Source: Christiangramia gaetbulicola (lineage in GTDB: Bacteria > Bacteroidota > Bacteroidia > Flavobacteriales > Flavobacteriaceae). From it: a DNA stretch of 64,000 nt. Position numbers and translations under genes: made by a program. Positions 1 through 9,313 of this stretch are shown one piece after another. The notes beneath the pieces are model-generated. The model made no database searches, was not told the origin of the DNA, and worked only from the letters and a program-made list of their open reading frames with translations. The stretch spans positions 682,001 to 746,000 of the forward strand of contig NZ_QBKQ01000001.1 in NCBI RefSeq assembly GCF_003054225.1, read 5' to 3'. The first letter of the stretch is position 1, and each line of letters begins with the position of its first letter.

Positions 1-2
1 CT

Positions 3-56
3 GAACCTTCTGAGGAAGAAGAAAAAGAAGTATTGGAAGAAAGTGAAGCTGTTTAA
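3..56 (+). CDS. C-terminal end of an unidentified protein (partial)
   Basis: An open frame enters from the left edge and ends at TAA (54-56). It encodes a strongly acidic tail, EPSEEEEKEVLEESEAV. A perfect terminator hairpin follows directly, which supports a real gene end. Nothing in 17 residues identifies the family; such glutamate-rich tails occur on many cytoplasmic proteins. Confidence 0.55.
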   Translation, partial: EPSEEEEKEVLEESEAV

Positions 57-65
57 ACTATTAAC

Positions 66-96
66 AGGTTGTCCCAAGGTGTTGGGACAACCTTTC
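66..96 (+). terminator. Rho-independent terminator of the left-edge gene
   Basis: Perfect 12-bp inverted repeat AGGTTGTCCCAA / TTGGGACAACCT with a GGTG loop, followed by a short T/C tract, 10 bp after the stop codon at 54-56. Confidence 0.8.
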
Positions 97-256
97 CCAT
101 TACTGTGTATATCCCTCTTCCAAAGTTCATATATGCAGAATAAATACACACCCCTACCGGAATACCCCCTTACAAAAGCTTGATAATCAAGACTACACAC
201 ACTGGCACGAGACTTGCTAGTGACCAATCCTATATGATTTAATACAATCAAGTAAT

Positions 257-1666
257 ATGAATACAGGCAATAAAAATTTTGCAAGTAACACAACGAAAAA
301 ATCTAGCGAAACCTTAGCTATGCCGGTAGAAAAAACTACCAATAAATGGGGTATCGTGGTGCTGGTAAGTACTTTTATCTTAATGATAGGAGCTGCCTTT
401 CTGGTATACAATCTACAAAGTGATTTTTCAGATTATAATACTGAAAGAATGACCACTACCTGGGGATTGATCTTCTCTGTCATTGCCGGGGCTTTGTTCC
501 TGTATCGTGGAGGATTTTTTATCTATAACCTTTACCTTTATTTCAGGTATAAAGTAATTAAATCGGTAACAGATGAGGAACTACCAACCTGTACCGTGAT
601 CGTCCCTGCTTACAACGAGGGTAAACAGGTTTACGCCACTTTAATGAGTCTGGCAGCAAGTGATTTTCCAAAAGAAAAATTACAATTATTAGCCATCGAT
701 GATGGCAGCAAGGACGATACCTGGTACTGGATGCAGGAAGCAAAAAATATCCTTGGAGACAGGGTAACCATTTTTCAGCAACCGGAGAATAAAGGTAAGC
801 GTCACGCCCTTTACCGTGGTTTCAACCTGGGTACAGGTGAGGTTTTTGTTACAGTAGACAGTGACTCTGTGGTAAATACAGATACACTGAGAAACCTGGT
901 AAGCCCGTTCGTGGTAAATGAGAAATGTGGTGCTGTAGCAGGAAATATCAGGGTTTTAAACAATGAAAAAGCCTTGCTACCTAAAATGCTTAATGTGAAC
1001 TTCGTACTTAGTTTCGAATTCATGCGTTCTGCGGAAAGTACACTGGAATCTGTTCTATGTACTCCGGGAGCATTAGCGGCCTATAGAAGTTCAGCGGTTT
1101 TTGAATGTCTACCAGAATGGATCAACCAGACCTTTATGGGAAGACCTTCAGATATTGGAGAAGATAGAGCGATGACCAACATGATCCTTAAACGTGGTAA
1201 TCATGTGTTGTTCCAGAGAAATGCTTATGCCTACACCAATGTTCCTGAAAGATACAGCGGACTGTATAAAATGTTCATTAGATGGGGACGAAGCAACGTA
1301 CGTGAGAATATCGCCATGTCTAAATATGTGTTCACGAATTTTAGAGAAGGTTCAAAGATTGGTTCAAGACTTTTGTTCATCAATCAGTTCCTGAAGATCA
1401 TTATGAGCTATCCGCTTATTCTTATCATGTTCTATTTCGTGGCATCTCATCCAATACTTTTCTTAAGTTCCACACTATTGAGTATTCTTATATACTCGAG
1501 TTTCCCGGCATTCTTTTACGCAAAAAGATATACGTTAGCTGAATCGTTCTGGGCGTATTCCTACAGCATCCTGTATACATTCGGGTTGTTCTGGATCACT
1601 CCTTACGCAATCGCTACCGCAAGTAAAAGTGGTTGGTTAACCAGAGAACTTAGTACTAAAAAATAA
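257..1666 (+). CDS. Membrane glycosyltransferase family 2 (cellulose/hyaluronan synthase-like)
   Basis: Processive-type GT2 enzyme of the inner membrane, expected to polymerise or transfer a sugar from a nucleotide sugar. Two membrane segments lie at about residues 31-52 and 70-92. The catalytic domain spans about 111-345, with VPAYNE (116-121), DDGS (148-151), DSD (201-203), GED (301-303) and an RW pair (342-343) replacing the usual QxxRW box. Three or four hydrophobic segments follow from about residue 375. Its 469 aa are similar in length to PgaC/NodC-type synthases. It stands alone between two terminators, with no PilZ or export partner nearby, so substrate and product cannot be told. The ATG start at 257 precedes the first membrane segment. 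Confidence 0.85.
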   Translation: MNTGNKNFASNTTKKSSETLAMPVEKTTNKWGIVVLVSTFILMIGAAFLVYNLQSDFSDYNTERMTTTWGLIFSVIAGALFLYRGGFFIYNLYLYFRYKVIKSVTDEELPTCTVIVPAYNEGKQVYATLMSLAASDFPKEKLQLLAIDDGSKDDTWYWMQEAKNILGDRVTIFQQPENKGKRHALYRGFNLGTGEVFVTVDSDSVVNTDTLRNLVSPFVVNEKCGAVAGNIRVLNNEKALLPKMLNVNFVLSFEFMRSAESTLESVLCTPGALAAYRSSAVFECLPEWINQTFMGRPSDIGEDRAMTNMILKRGNHVLFQRNAYAYTNVPERYSGLYKMFIRWGRSNVRENIAMSKYVFTNFREGSKIGSRLLFINQFLKIIMSYPLILIMFYFVASHPILFLSSTLLSILIYSSFPAFFYAKRYTLAESFWAYSYSILYTFGLFWITPYAIATASKSGWLTRELSTKK

Positions 1667-1690
1667 TTGAAACTTGACCTATGTTAGGGA

Positions 1691-1724
1691 AGGCCTGAGA
1701 TCTTTAAGATCGCAGGCCTTTTTT
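1691..1724 (+). terminator. Rho-independent terminator after the GT2 gene
   Basis: AGGCCTG / CAGGCCT stem enclosing an internal GATCTTTAAGATC palindrome, followed by a T6 tract, about 25 bp after the glycosyltransferase stop. The following 200 bp up to the next gene hold only short weak hairpins and no recognisable ORF. Confidence 0.8.
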
Positions 1725-1926
1725 CATTGTAAGAATCTCAAGCTTAAAACCTGATAAGAAATTACCAATCAGGCTTTTAAAACATAATAAGTCTAATAAG
1801 AAAGGTATTTGAGTTATTATTTGACTACCTTATATAGGATTTATTGGATCTAAGTTCTTTCAGATCCTAATTCATCATTCCCCCTGAAAATGGATAACTC
1901 TATCCTAACTAATAAACAGGACGATT

Positions 1927-2310
1927 ATGAAAATTTCAAAAGACAGTATCGAAGTAAAAATGGAAATACCCGGAGTGGTGATCCGTCAGAGGAGAGATTT
2001 TGGCGATGCTTCAGGATTAGGGAAAATAAGTGGGGAATATTTTAGCCTGTCGGCTGGGGTAGATACCACACCACTCTTTGTCGGCCTAGAAGGGAATTTG
2101 TGTCAATGCCCGCATTGGGGTTATGTTTTAAAAGGAAAGCTATCCACCACAGATGCCAAAGGAATAGAAGAAAGGGTAAGCGGCGGGGATCTTTTCTACT
2201 GGCCACCCGGGCATAATGTTAAGATCCTGGAAGATGCCGACATCGTCATGTTCAGTCCGCAGAATGAACACACCCATGTTATTGATCATATGAAGGAAAT
2301 GCTAAACTAA
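1927..2310 (+). CDS. Small cupin-like protein
   Basis: A 127-aa soluble protein with a single predicted beta-barrel pattern. CPHWGYVLKG (61-70) and GGDLFYWPPGH (86-96) resemble the two cupin motifs, with His63 and His96 as candidate metal ligands, although the full GX5HXH signature is not met. No signal peptide. It is monocistronic, preceded by AGGACG just ahead of ATG. Cupin_2-like small proteins bind small molecules or metals; no substrate can be inferred here. Confidence 0.6.
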   Translation: MKISKDSIEVKMEIPGVVIRQRRDFGDASGLGKISGEYFSLSAGVDTTPLFVGLEGNLCQCPHWGYVLKGKLSTTDAKGIEERVSGGDLFYWPPGHNVKILEDADIVMFSPQNEHTHVIDHMKEMLN

Positions 2311-2354
2311 ATAGTCGCTTAGTACTATTAACCTATAGTTATAGCTAAGAAAGT

Positions 2355-2379
2355 GAAAGCCAGAAAACCTTTGGCTTTC
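2355..2379. terminator. Hairpin between convergent genes, probable bidirectional terminator
   Basis: GAAAGCCA / TGGCTTTC perfect 8-bp stem with a 9-nt loop in the 84-bp gap between the convergent cupin-like and CIA30 genes. The T tract is poor on both sides, so termination strength is uncertain. Confidence 0.4.
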
Positions 2380-2394
2380 AAGGATATTTTTGAC

Positions 2395-2925
2395 CTACTT
2401 CAGCTCGATCTTATCTATCAATAATTTAAAATCCTGCTCCTTTTTATTCCCTATTAGGAAAGTGACTTGTGTGATCTGGTCTCCAGAAAAGTTAGGCATA
2501 TCCAGTTTTCTTCCGCGGAAGGAAGGATACATGTCTTTTAATGGGATCTCAACCTCTTCCCACTCACCTGAAGTAGGGAAGGTATAGATATAAGAATAAT
2601 AGTCGCCAGATCTATTCTTGATCCTGAATTGATAATCCTTTCCATCACCGCGAAGCCTGATCTTTATACTGGAAAAACCTTTTACACTCATGGCTTCGAA
2701 ACCATATTGCACAGAGGAAAAGCCCCCGTTATTCTCCAGGGAGACATGTCCGCTAAAAAGCCCGTGCCCATCTTCAGACAATTTAAAGCTACCGGAAGAT
2801 TCTCCACCCATGACCACATCGTTCACCATTTCCCATGCACTTATATCTGAATCTTTATTAAAATCAAAAATTATTGGGGAGTTCATACCTGCCATAAATA
2901 AGATTATACTTAAAAAATACTTCAT
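2395..2925 (-). CDS. CIA30-family (NDUFAF1-like) protein
   Basis: 176 aa. It carries the CIA30 family core, including IIFDFN near residues 18-23 and the hallmark W..VNDVVMGG at 31-41, followed by the galactose-binding-like beta sandwich. Mitochondrial members help assemble complex I; the bacterial role is not established. A short hydrophobic N-terminus (about 1-13) could be a signal peptide, which would place it in the periplasm. It stands alone on the minus strand, with 180 bp of AT-rich DNA upstream. Confidence 0.8.
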   Translation of the reverse strand: MKYFLSIILFMAGMNSPIIFDFNKDSDISAWEMVNDVVMGGESSGSFKLSEDGHGLFSGHVSLENNGGFSSVQYGFEAMSVKGFSSIKIRLRGDGKDYQFRIKNRSGDYYSYIYTFPTSGEWEEVEIPLKDMYPSFRGRKLDMPNFSGDQITQVTFLIGNKKEQDFKLLIDKIELK

Positions 2926-3104
2926 TTTTCCAGCCTTTTAGAATGTTCCACAGATCTACCTGACATTAAAAATAAGCCCGGTCCTGCGCCAAACATTGAT
3001 TTTCCTTTTAAGATAAACATTTAAATACAATTGCCAGGTGGCAAAATAAAACGCATGCTTCTGTAATATTGAACAGGCTTTAACTTTATCCCAAAGGCAG
3101 ATTT

Positions 3105-3434
3105 TTAAATCACGATTTCACTTATCTGGACCACAGGTTCAATATCTGTAAAATTGGGAAGGTCACCCATGATCGCATCGGCATTTGGACCGAAAGATTT
3201 ATGAAATGCATCCATAGATTCAAAATACAAATTACCAATGGCTATATAGACTGCCGGTGAATCGGGAGCATTTCCTCCAAGACCTTTCTCCACAGAAGCT
3301 GATTTTACAGCAGCTCCCAGTAATTTCCCCACTAGTCCTACATGCTGATTGCAATAATAATCCAGGTCGAATTTTTTACCATCCTGGTTGGGATACATAA
3401 CGCTTAATTTTACCATTCCTTTTTCCATGATCAT
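3105..3434 (-). CDS. EthD-family dimeric alpha/beta-barrel protein
   Basis: 109 aa, with the EthD pattern VKLSVMYPN...FDLDYYCNQHVGLV at the start and a second half typical of the ferredoxin-like dimeric barrel. Members degrade or bind small aromatic or ether compounds, but most are uncharacterised. Translation may instead begin at Met7 (3416), where the conserved sequence starts. Cytoplasmic and monocistronic. Confidence 0.75.
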   Translation of the reverse strand: MIMEKGMVKLSVMYPNQDGKKFDLDYYCNQHVGLVGKLLGAAVKSASVEKGLGGNAPDSPAVYIAIGNLYFESMDAFHKSFGPNADAIMGDLPNFTDIEPVVQISEIVI

Positions 3435-3563
3435 TTACTTTAATTATAGATTAGATGAGCATTTGAAAACAATACCCCGAATGTTTTTACAGTATTTTCC
3501 TTTCATCAGGTTAGCAAAATCAAATGCGCCTTATAAATATACAGTTATCATCCCTAATAAATA

Positions 3564-4499
3564 TTAAGAGTTTGACTTTAAAGTATTTAACCAGGAAAAC
3601 ATTCCTTCAAAAGCTTTCTCTCGAATCGCCTTTGGGGATAGAAAAATATCATGCATGGCATTTTCAACTTCCAGCAAACTAACCTTGTCACCCAATTTAG
3701 CCCCGATCTTTTTGATATCTGAAACATCAAGGACAATATCATTATATTTTGCCTCCTCGCTGTATTTTGAAATTTTTGCGGAACTTGAAGAATGCATGAC
3801 CAGAACAGGAACCTGGATATTAGAGGCTGCTAACTTTTTATGGGCAGATCGAATTGCCAGTAACCAGCGAAAGTAGGTAGGAAAACCTTCGAGAGGTTTC
3901 CATTTATGATTAAAATCCCATTCTCCATAGTAATCTTTGTGTATGCTTTTAACGTATGCCGGAGACAGGGCGCCGTCAACCTTGGAAAATTCAGAAAAAC
4001 GTGTCATAATAAGAGCAGCCAGGTAAACCATATACTTTTTAAAACCGCTTTGGTTGAAATCCAAAAAAGGTGAATTCAAAATAAGCCCTTTTATAAGATG
4101 CCTGTCTGCTGACTCATTCATATAATTGCTCGCGATCAAGCCCCCGGTAGAATGTCCCATTAGAATGATCTCGCCATTACTAGCATCATTGATATGCCTA
4201 ATGGCCAGGCTAATTTCCTCATGGTATTCAGCGAGATCACGACAATAATTAGGATGTTGATGAGGTAATAATGACCTGCCATATTTTCTAAGGTCCAGGG
4301 CATAAAAATCAAAACTATTCGCATTGAATTTCTCCCCCAGGTGAGCCTGAAAAAAATAGTCTACGTATCCGTGCAAATAGAGAACACTTTTTCTGTCTCC
4401 CTGATTAAAGTTTGAAGAGACCAGCGTAGCGGTTACCTCACCTTCATAATCGGGCTCTAGCCTGATGGTCTTACTTGAAAAGTCTTTAAGTATGTTCAC
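3564..4499 (-). CDS. Alpha/beta hydrolase (serine aminopeptidase S33-like)
   Basis: 311 aa soluble hydrolase. The HGY oxyanion loop is at 43-45 and the nucleophile elbow GHSTGG at 115-120 (Ser117). A C-terminal NAMHD supplies the likely catalytic His283. The layout resembles monoglyceride-lipase-type Hydrolase_4 proteins, which hydrolyse ester bonds of lipids. The start codon is GTG at 4499, with no in-frame ATG before the conserved core. Substrate unknown; neighbours give no clue. Confidence 0.8.
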   Translation of the reverse strand: MNILKDFSSKTIRLEPDYEGEVTATLVSSNFNQGDRKSVLYLHGYVDYFFQAHLGEKFNANSFDFYALDLRKYGRSLLPHQHPNYCRDLAEYHEEISLAIRHINDASNGEIILMGHSTGGLIASNYMNESADRHLIKGLILNSPFLDFNQSGFKKYMVYLAALIMTRFSEFSKVDGALSPAYVKSIHKDYYGEWDFNHKWKPLEGFPTYFRWLLAIRSAHKKLAASNIQVPVLVMHSSSSAKISKYSEEAKYNDIVLDVSDIKKIGAKLGDKVSLLEVENAMHDIFLSPKAIREKAFEGMFSWLNTLKSNS

Positions 4500-4789
4500 G
4501 TGTTTATTCTAATTACTTTAAAATTACCGAAGTAAGGTACTGATACGCTATCTATTTACCAGCAATTCTCCCTTAGTTTAAACAATGATTTCCGGTTTTT
4601 AATGTAATTCTTTTGCTTGAAAAAACATCTACTTAACACACCAATAGATCAAAATACACTATATTTACATTTCTCATTATCAGTCGATTAAGCATTTGCT
4701 CCAGATCAACCCACTTACCCCTTAAGCAGGTTAGGATCACGATCCTCTTTGCATTTTAACTAAAACAATAACCAATAAAATTTATCATT

Positions 4790-5899
4790 ATGGAAAAACA
4801 ATTTTTTTTCGGAAGTCTCTTGTTGTTATTCATTTTCATGGTTGCTTGTACTAATGAAACTGTCATTACAGATATAGCAACCGAGTATGAATCCAGTATT
4901 GGAAAAGACCCGGCAATGCTGAAAGCTAAATTAAATAATGATGGTGAGTTTAGCTCTCCATTGTTCGATCTCGCTACTGCCCCAAATAATGATATTCTGG
5001 TGGCTGATGCCGGCCAGGGTATCACCAATATTTATGGCGCTACAGAATTCGCTTTACCTGGGGTCACCTCGGTTTCAACTGTAGGCAGGGGTATTATGTG
5101 GGCCACTACGGGACCAATGGATCCTGCAGAAGATAGCGGACAGGCAATACACCTTGTAGGAAATGGGGGCACTAAAATGGTCGCCAACCTGTTCCACTTT
5201 GAAGAGGAAAATGATCCCGATGGTGCCGGAGTTGACTCAAATCCATATTCTGTAGCTGCTCTCAATGCTAATTCTGCATTAGTAGTAGATTCAGGTGCCA
5301 ACGACCTTATGCGGGTTGATAATAAGGGAAATATTGAAGTTGTTGCTATCTTTCCAGATGAACCGGTATCTACAGATAACCTTAAAAATATTGTGGGTTG
5401 TCCCGATCCTATACCTGGTTTTGAGGCCTTCTGTAATTTACCTCCAATGATCCCGGCGCAGGCGGTACCTACATCGGTTGTAGTTGGTCCCGATGGTTAT
5501 TACTATGTTAGTGAATTAAAAGGTTTTCCAGCACCTGCAGGAGCGTCTAATATCTGGCGTATATCGCCTAACGCATCGGGTGCGATGTGCGGAACAGATC
5601 CGGATTGTGTGAAGCTATTTAGCGGAGGATTCACTTCTATCATAGATATAGCTTTTGATAACAACGGAATGCTTTATGTAGCCGAATTTGATGAAAAAAG
5701 CTGGTTCGCCGTAGAAGTATTACAAAATGGTGCCGGAGGTAATATTAAGGTTTGTAATACCGAGACCCTGGAATGCCAGACCATAGCCAGCGGAATTCCT
5801 ATGTTAACAGCAATTACTTTTGGCAAGGATGGTAAATTATACGCCACAAAAAATTCTCTGATCCCAGGTCAGGCAGAGGTTATTGAAATAGCCCAGTAA
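4790..5899 (+). CDS. ScyD/ScyE-family beta-propeller lipoprotein
   Basis: 369 aa. The N-terminal segment ends in a lipobox MVAC (Cys20), so it is probably a surface or periplasmic lipoprotein. The rest repeats propeller-like units such as NNDILVADAGQGI, GPDGYYYVSEL and NNGMLYVAEFDE, typical of the ScyD/ScyE family. Homologues occur in scytonemin clusters and widely elsewhere with unknown function; no scytonemin genes are nearby. It is followed by a strong terminator. The 290 bp upstream contain no other gene. Confidence 0.8.
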   Translation: MEKQFFFGSLLLLFIFMVACTNETVITDIATEYESSIGKDPAMLKAKLNNDGEFSSPLFDLATAPNNDILVADAGQGITNIYGATEFALPGVTSVSTVGRGIMWATTGPMDPAEDSGQAIHLVGNGGTKMVANLFHFEEENDPDGAGVDSNPYSVAALNANSALVVDSGANDLMRVDNKGNIEVVAIFPDEPVSTDNLKNIVGCPDPIPGFEAFCNLPPMIPAQAVPTSVVVGPDGYYYVSELKGFPAPAGASNIWRISPNASGAMCGTDPDCVKLFSGGFTSIIDIAFDNNGMLYVAEFDEKSWFAVEVLQNGAGGNIKVCNTETLECQTIASGIPMLTAITFGKDGKLYATKNSLIPGQAEVIEIAQ

Positions 5900-5940
5900 A
5901 AACCGGATAGGGATTTCTTATTAGAATCCTACTATAAAAA

Positions 5941-5977
5941 AGATCGGGAAATGGATTTCTCCACTTCCCGATCTTTT
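5941..5977 (+). terminator. Rho-independent terminator
   Basis: AGATCGGGAA / TTCCCGATCT 10-bp stem followed by TTTT, about 40 bp after the ScyD/ScyE gene. It also separates that gene from the convergent M28 peptidase. Confidence 0.8.
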
Positions 5978-6030
5978 CATGGTTAAATAAGTTCTATATA
6001 CTTAAAATAAGCGGTGTAATTAAGGAAGTA

Positions 6031-7017
6031 CTAATTTCCTACCTCTTCGTATAAATAAGAATCATAGGATTCTATAGCGTTAATGATAAGCTTTACCGCG
6101 CTTATGTAAAACTCCGGATTAATATTCTCGAAAGTATCTGTAGACTGGTGATAATCCTCATGGTCTTCTACTCCAAAGTAAACATATGGAATATCGTTAG
6201 CAAAAAATACACGGTGATCTGAAGAGTATGTCCAGTCATCCTGCCCGATGTTTCCCGGTTTATCGTGACCAAAAAGCAGTTTGAGATCATAGGTTTCAAT
6301 ATTATCTAAAGCTTTTTTTAAAGTCGGGTTATGATAATAGCCTGAGGCGTAAAGCTCCCTGGAATCATTGTGAGCAATCATATCCATGTTTATATTCAAG
6401 GCGATATCCTCTATTGGGAACGGGAAATTATCCAAAAAATACTGGCAGCCTAAAGAATTGATCTCTTCTGCATCTACTGCTGCAAAAACCAGGTTATGTT
6501 TAGGAGACCTATCTTTAAAATAACTGGCTATGCTTATTAAAGCAGACGCTCCCGCTGCATTATCATCGGCCCCGTTAAAGATCTCGCCATCAATTATTCC
6601 CAGGTGGTCAAAATGAGCTGTTATGATGATATTTTTGTTCGTCTTTCCTTTTATAACGGCCAATACGTTGCCTCCGGTAACTGTAGTGTCAGGAACATTC
6701 ATATAATCCTTGCCTGGATTTAGAACAGGGTAAACTTCCTGCCTGAACTCTTTTTTGAAGGTATATGGGAATTCTTGAATATATCCTGATGCGATTAGCG
6801 GTTCTACTCCAAGAGAATCGAATTGGCCGGCAATATATTTTTGTGCCTTATAATTTCCTACAGTTCCAAAGAACCTTCCTTCCAGAGAATCATGAGAGAT
6901 CACTTTTAAATTATGCAGAAGCATGTCTTCATTTATTTCTATTTTTTCTGAAGTCTTTTGACCGTGAACAGTACTCAGGCAGAATAAAAAACAGAACAGG
7001 TATATATATTTCATCAT
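6031..7017 (-). CDS. Secreted M28-family zinc aminopeptidase
   Basis: 328 aa with a signal peptide (about 1-19, ending VHG-Q). The di-zinc site of M28 peptidases is complete: His135 in HFDH, Asp151/152 in ADDNAAG, Glu184/185 in AEE, Asp212 in MDM and His290 in YHQSTDT. It should cleave N-terminal residues from peptides in the periplasm or outside the cell. Length is normal for the family. The methyltransferase gene upstream is on the same strand about 94 bp away, so a shared transcript is possible but not required. Confidence 0.88.
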   Translation of the reverse strand: MMKYIYLFCFLFCLSTVHGQKTSEKIEINEDMLLHNLKVISHDSLEGRFFGTVGNYKAQKYIAGQFDSLGVEPLIASGYIQEFPYTFKKEFRQEVYPVLNPGKDYMNVPDTTVTGGNVLAVIKGKTNKNIIITAHFDHLGIIDGEIFNGADDNAAGASALISIASYFKDRSPKHNLVFAAVDAEEINSLGCQYFLDNFPFPIEDIALNINMDMIAHNDSRELYASGYYHNPTLKKALDNIETYDLKLLFGHDKPGNIGQDDWTYSSDHRVFFANDIPYVYFGVEDHEDYHQSTDTFENINPEFYISAVKLIINAIESYDSYLYEEVGN

Positions 7018-7111
7018 ATCTTAAAGATCAGGAATTCTTCACTCTATTCGCCTGAAGCTCGTTCTTCGGGAAAAGGGCACAGCGGGAAAAAATTTAAAAA
7101 ACAGGTTTATC

Positions 7112-7831
7112 CTATTTCATGGCCTGAAGATACACCCAAAAATCTTTATTGAAGGGAGTTTGTATATTAGAAAATCCTGCATCTTTTATCCATTCTTTTT
7201 GCGCGGGATAATTCGTTGGCCTGTCGAAAGCTTCATAATGCTCCATGATCCATTCCCATTTTTCCCCGTCTGGGAAGGTTCTCTCTACGAATTCTTTCCA
7301 TCGCTCGAGCAATGCGGGATGCTCGGGATGGTCCTTGGATATCATAAGATCACAATATGAAAAGATCCCTCCCCGTTTTAGGGAAGAGTAAATTTTTCTG
7401 AACATGGATCTCTTTTCAGGATCTTCGCAATGGTGCAGGCTGAACCCGGCAACAACAAGGTCATAAGTATCCCTTTCAAATTCAAATTCATTAAAATATC
7501 TGTTAGCATAGCTCATATCATGATCCCGAAACAGTTTCCGGCATAATTCAATCATTTCTGAAGAGGCATCTACCAAAGTATATTTTGCCTCGGGAAATCG
7601 GGATAGTAGTCTACTGGTAACATTACCGTTTCCGCAGCCAAGATCCAGAATACGCTCAGGCTGAAAATTATCTGGCAGATATTTTATAAAACTTGAGATA
7701 AGATCAGCATAACAAGGGACACAAGCGATCATGTCACTCGTGTAGTTCTTTGAAAATTCGTTGAATTCCAGGGCTATGTTCTTTTCTGTACTCATTTCCT
7801 TCCGCTGCTTTTTATGATTTAAAACCCTCAT
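7112..7831 (-). CDS. Class I SAM-dependent methyltransferase
   Basis: 239 aa. Rossmann motif I is ILDLGCGNG (about 61-69), and motif II/III regions follow (YTLVDASSEMI, DLVVAGFSLHH). This identifies a small-molecule methyltransferase; the acceptor is unknown. A second in-frame ATG at 7795 lies immediately behind GGAAGGA and begins MSTEKN, so the true start may be there, giving 227 aa. Cytoplasmic. Confidence 0.8.
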   Translation of the reverse strand: MRVLNHKKQRKEMSTEKNIALEFNEFSKNYTSDMIACVPCYADLISSFIKYLPDNFQPERILDLGCGNGNVTSRLLSRFPEAKYTLVDASSEMIELCRKLFRDHDMSYANRYFNEFEFERDTYDLVVAGFSLHHCEDPEKRSMFRKIYSSLKRGGIFSYCDLMISKDHPEHPALLERWKEFVERTFPDGEKWEWIMEHYEAFDRPTNYPAQKEWIKDAGFSNIQTPFNKDFWVYLQAMK

Positions 7832-8035
7832 TGCAAGATAATTGCAACTATTAAATGTATGACAATTAATTTATTTCTACCTCAGAAGTTTTTTAAATGT
7901 ATTTGGCTGTTTCTCAAGAATACCGGATCGATTCCTTTGGCTTTATAGCTGAAGCTTAGATTATTGTAATTCTCTTAACTTTTGTATAGTCTGAGAAAAA
8001 AACAGAAAGTTTATTTTTGATTAAGCTTTCTTCTT

Positions 8036-9313
8036 ATGGATAAAAAAGATTACAAGATCAATATAATTGGTGCCGGTCTTAGCGGACTTGCGGCTGCAAA
8101 AGTTCTGGAAAATCACGGCTATCATCCCGAGATCTACGAAGCTTCAGATGCGGTTGGCGGGAGAATTAAAACAGATCATGTTAAAGGGCATAGGTTGGAT
8201 CGCGGTTTCCAGGTTTTATTGAGCCAATATCCAAAAGCAAAGCAATACCTGGATTTCGATAAATTGAATCTTAAAAGTCTTAAACCGGGGGCAGTAATCT
8301 TCAGTAAAGGAAAGAAGAGCAGAATTGGTGATCCCTTAAGAGATTCCTCGCTTTTGCTATCCAGCGTTTTTTCAGGAATTGGTACCCTGGCAGATAAATG
8401 GAAGATCCTGAAGCTGAATCTAGAACTCAAGAAATTAAGTCCGGAGGATATTTTCCAGGAAAAGGAAACCACCACCATGGAATACTTAAAGCAAAAAGGC
8501 TTTTCTGAGGATATCATAACTAATTTCTTCAGACCCTTCTTTAGCGGAATTTTCCTGGAACCAGATCTAAGAACTTCTTCGCGAATGTTTCGTTTTGTAT
8601 TTAAAATGTTTGGGGAAGGAGAAGCCGTAATCCCTGCTGCAGGAATGGGCGATATCTCCCAGCAGCTGGCAGGAAACCTCAACAATACAAAAATACATTT
8701 CAACACTCCGGTGGAGCAGGTCACAGATTCAACACTTATACTTAAAGACGGCAGGGAAGCAAAAAGTCATTTTACCATTATCGCTGCTGAAGCCTCTTCC
8801 TTGGTTTCTAACCTCAGAAATCAGCAGATGGATTGGAAATCCTGCCACTGCTTCTATTTTACTTCAAAAACCGCGGGGATAGACGGAAGGATCATTGGGC
8901 TTATTGCAGATGATTCAGCCTTGGTAAACAATATTTTCTATCATTCATCACTCAATGATTCCGAAGTAGACCAACATCTTATCTCAGTAACCATAGTAAA
9001 AGAAACTGAGCTCGATGCAAAACAATTGGAGTTCAGGATAAGAAAAGAATTAAAGGAATATTGCGATATAGAGGTTGATGAGCTTTTGAAGCATTACGAG
9101 ATCAAAAAGGCATTGCCAGACCTAAATAGTCTACAATATGAGATCATGCCTACCGAGACTAGACTTAATAACCGCATCTTCCTGGCCGGAGACCAGTTGC
9201 TTAATGGGTCGCAGAATGCCGCATTGCTTTCAGGTGAACGTGCTGCCCTGGGAGTAATTGAAACTCTTGAAGGTGGAGCCATTACGGCAGAGATCACCAG
9301 CGAATATCGTTAG
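8036..9313 (+). CDS. FAD-dependent amine oxidase / phytoene-desaturase-like oxidoreductase
   Basis: 425 aa with the N-terminal dinucleotide-binding motif GAGLSG (12-17), an acidic Glu35 at the end of beta-2, and GGR (41-43) of the amine-oxidase/protoporphyrinogen-oxidase/desaturase family. The C-terminal FLAGDQ...NGSQNAALLSGERAA is the second FAD signature. Substrate unknown; no carotenoid genes adjoin it. Its stop overlaps the convergent DUF2490 gene by 4 bp. Confidence 0.85.
   Translation: MDKKDYKINIIGAGLSGLAAAKVLENHGYHPEIYEASDAVGGRIKTDHVKGHRLDRGFQVLLSQYPKAKQYLDFDKLNLKSLKPGAVIFSKGKKSRIGDPLRDSSLLLSSVFSGIGTLADKWKILKLNLELKKLSPEDIFQEKETTTMEYLKQKGFSEDIITNFFRPFFSGIFLEPDLRTSSRMFRFVFKMFGEGEAVIPAAGMGDISQQLAGNLNNTKIHFNTPVEQVTDSTLILKDGREAKSHFTIIAAEASSLVSNLRNQQMDWKSCHCFYFTSKTAGIDGRIIGLIADDSALVNNIFYHSSLNDSEVDQHLISVTIVKETELDAKQLEFRIRKELKEYCDIEVDELLKHYEIKKALPDLNSLQYEIMPTETRLNNRIFLAGDQLLNGSQNAALLSGERAALGVIETLEGGAITAEITSEYR

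Noticed and set aside
8176-8724. 182-aa minus-strand frame within the amine-oxidase-like gene
   Set aside because: Fully overlaps a gene with clear FAD motifs; the translated frame has no recognisable composition or start signal.
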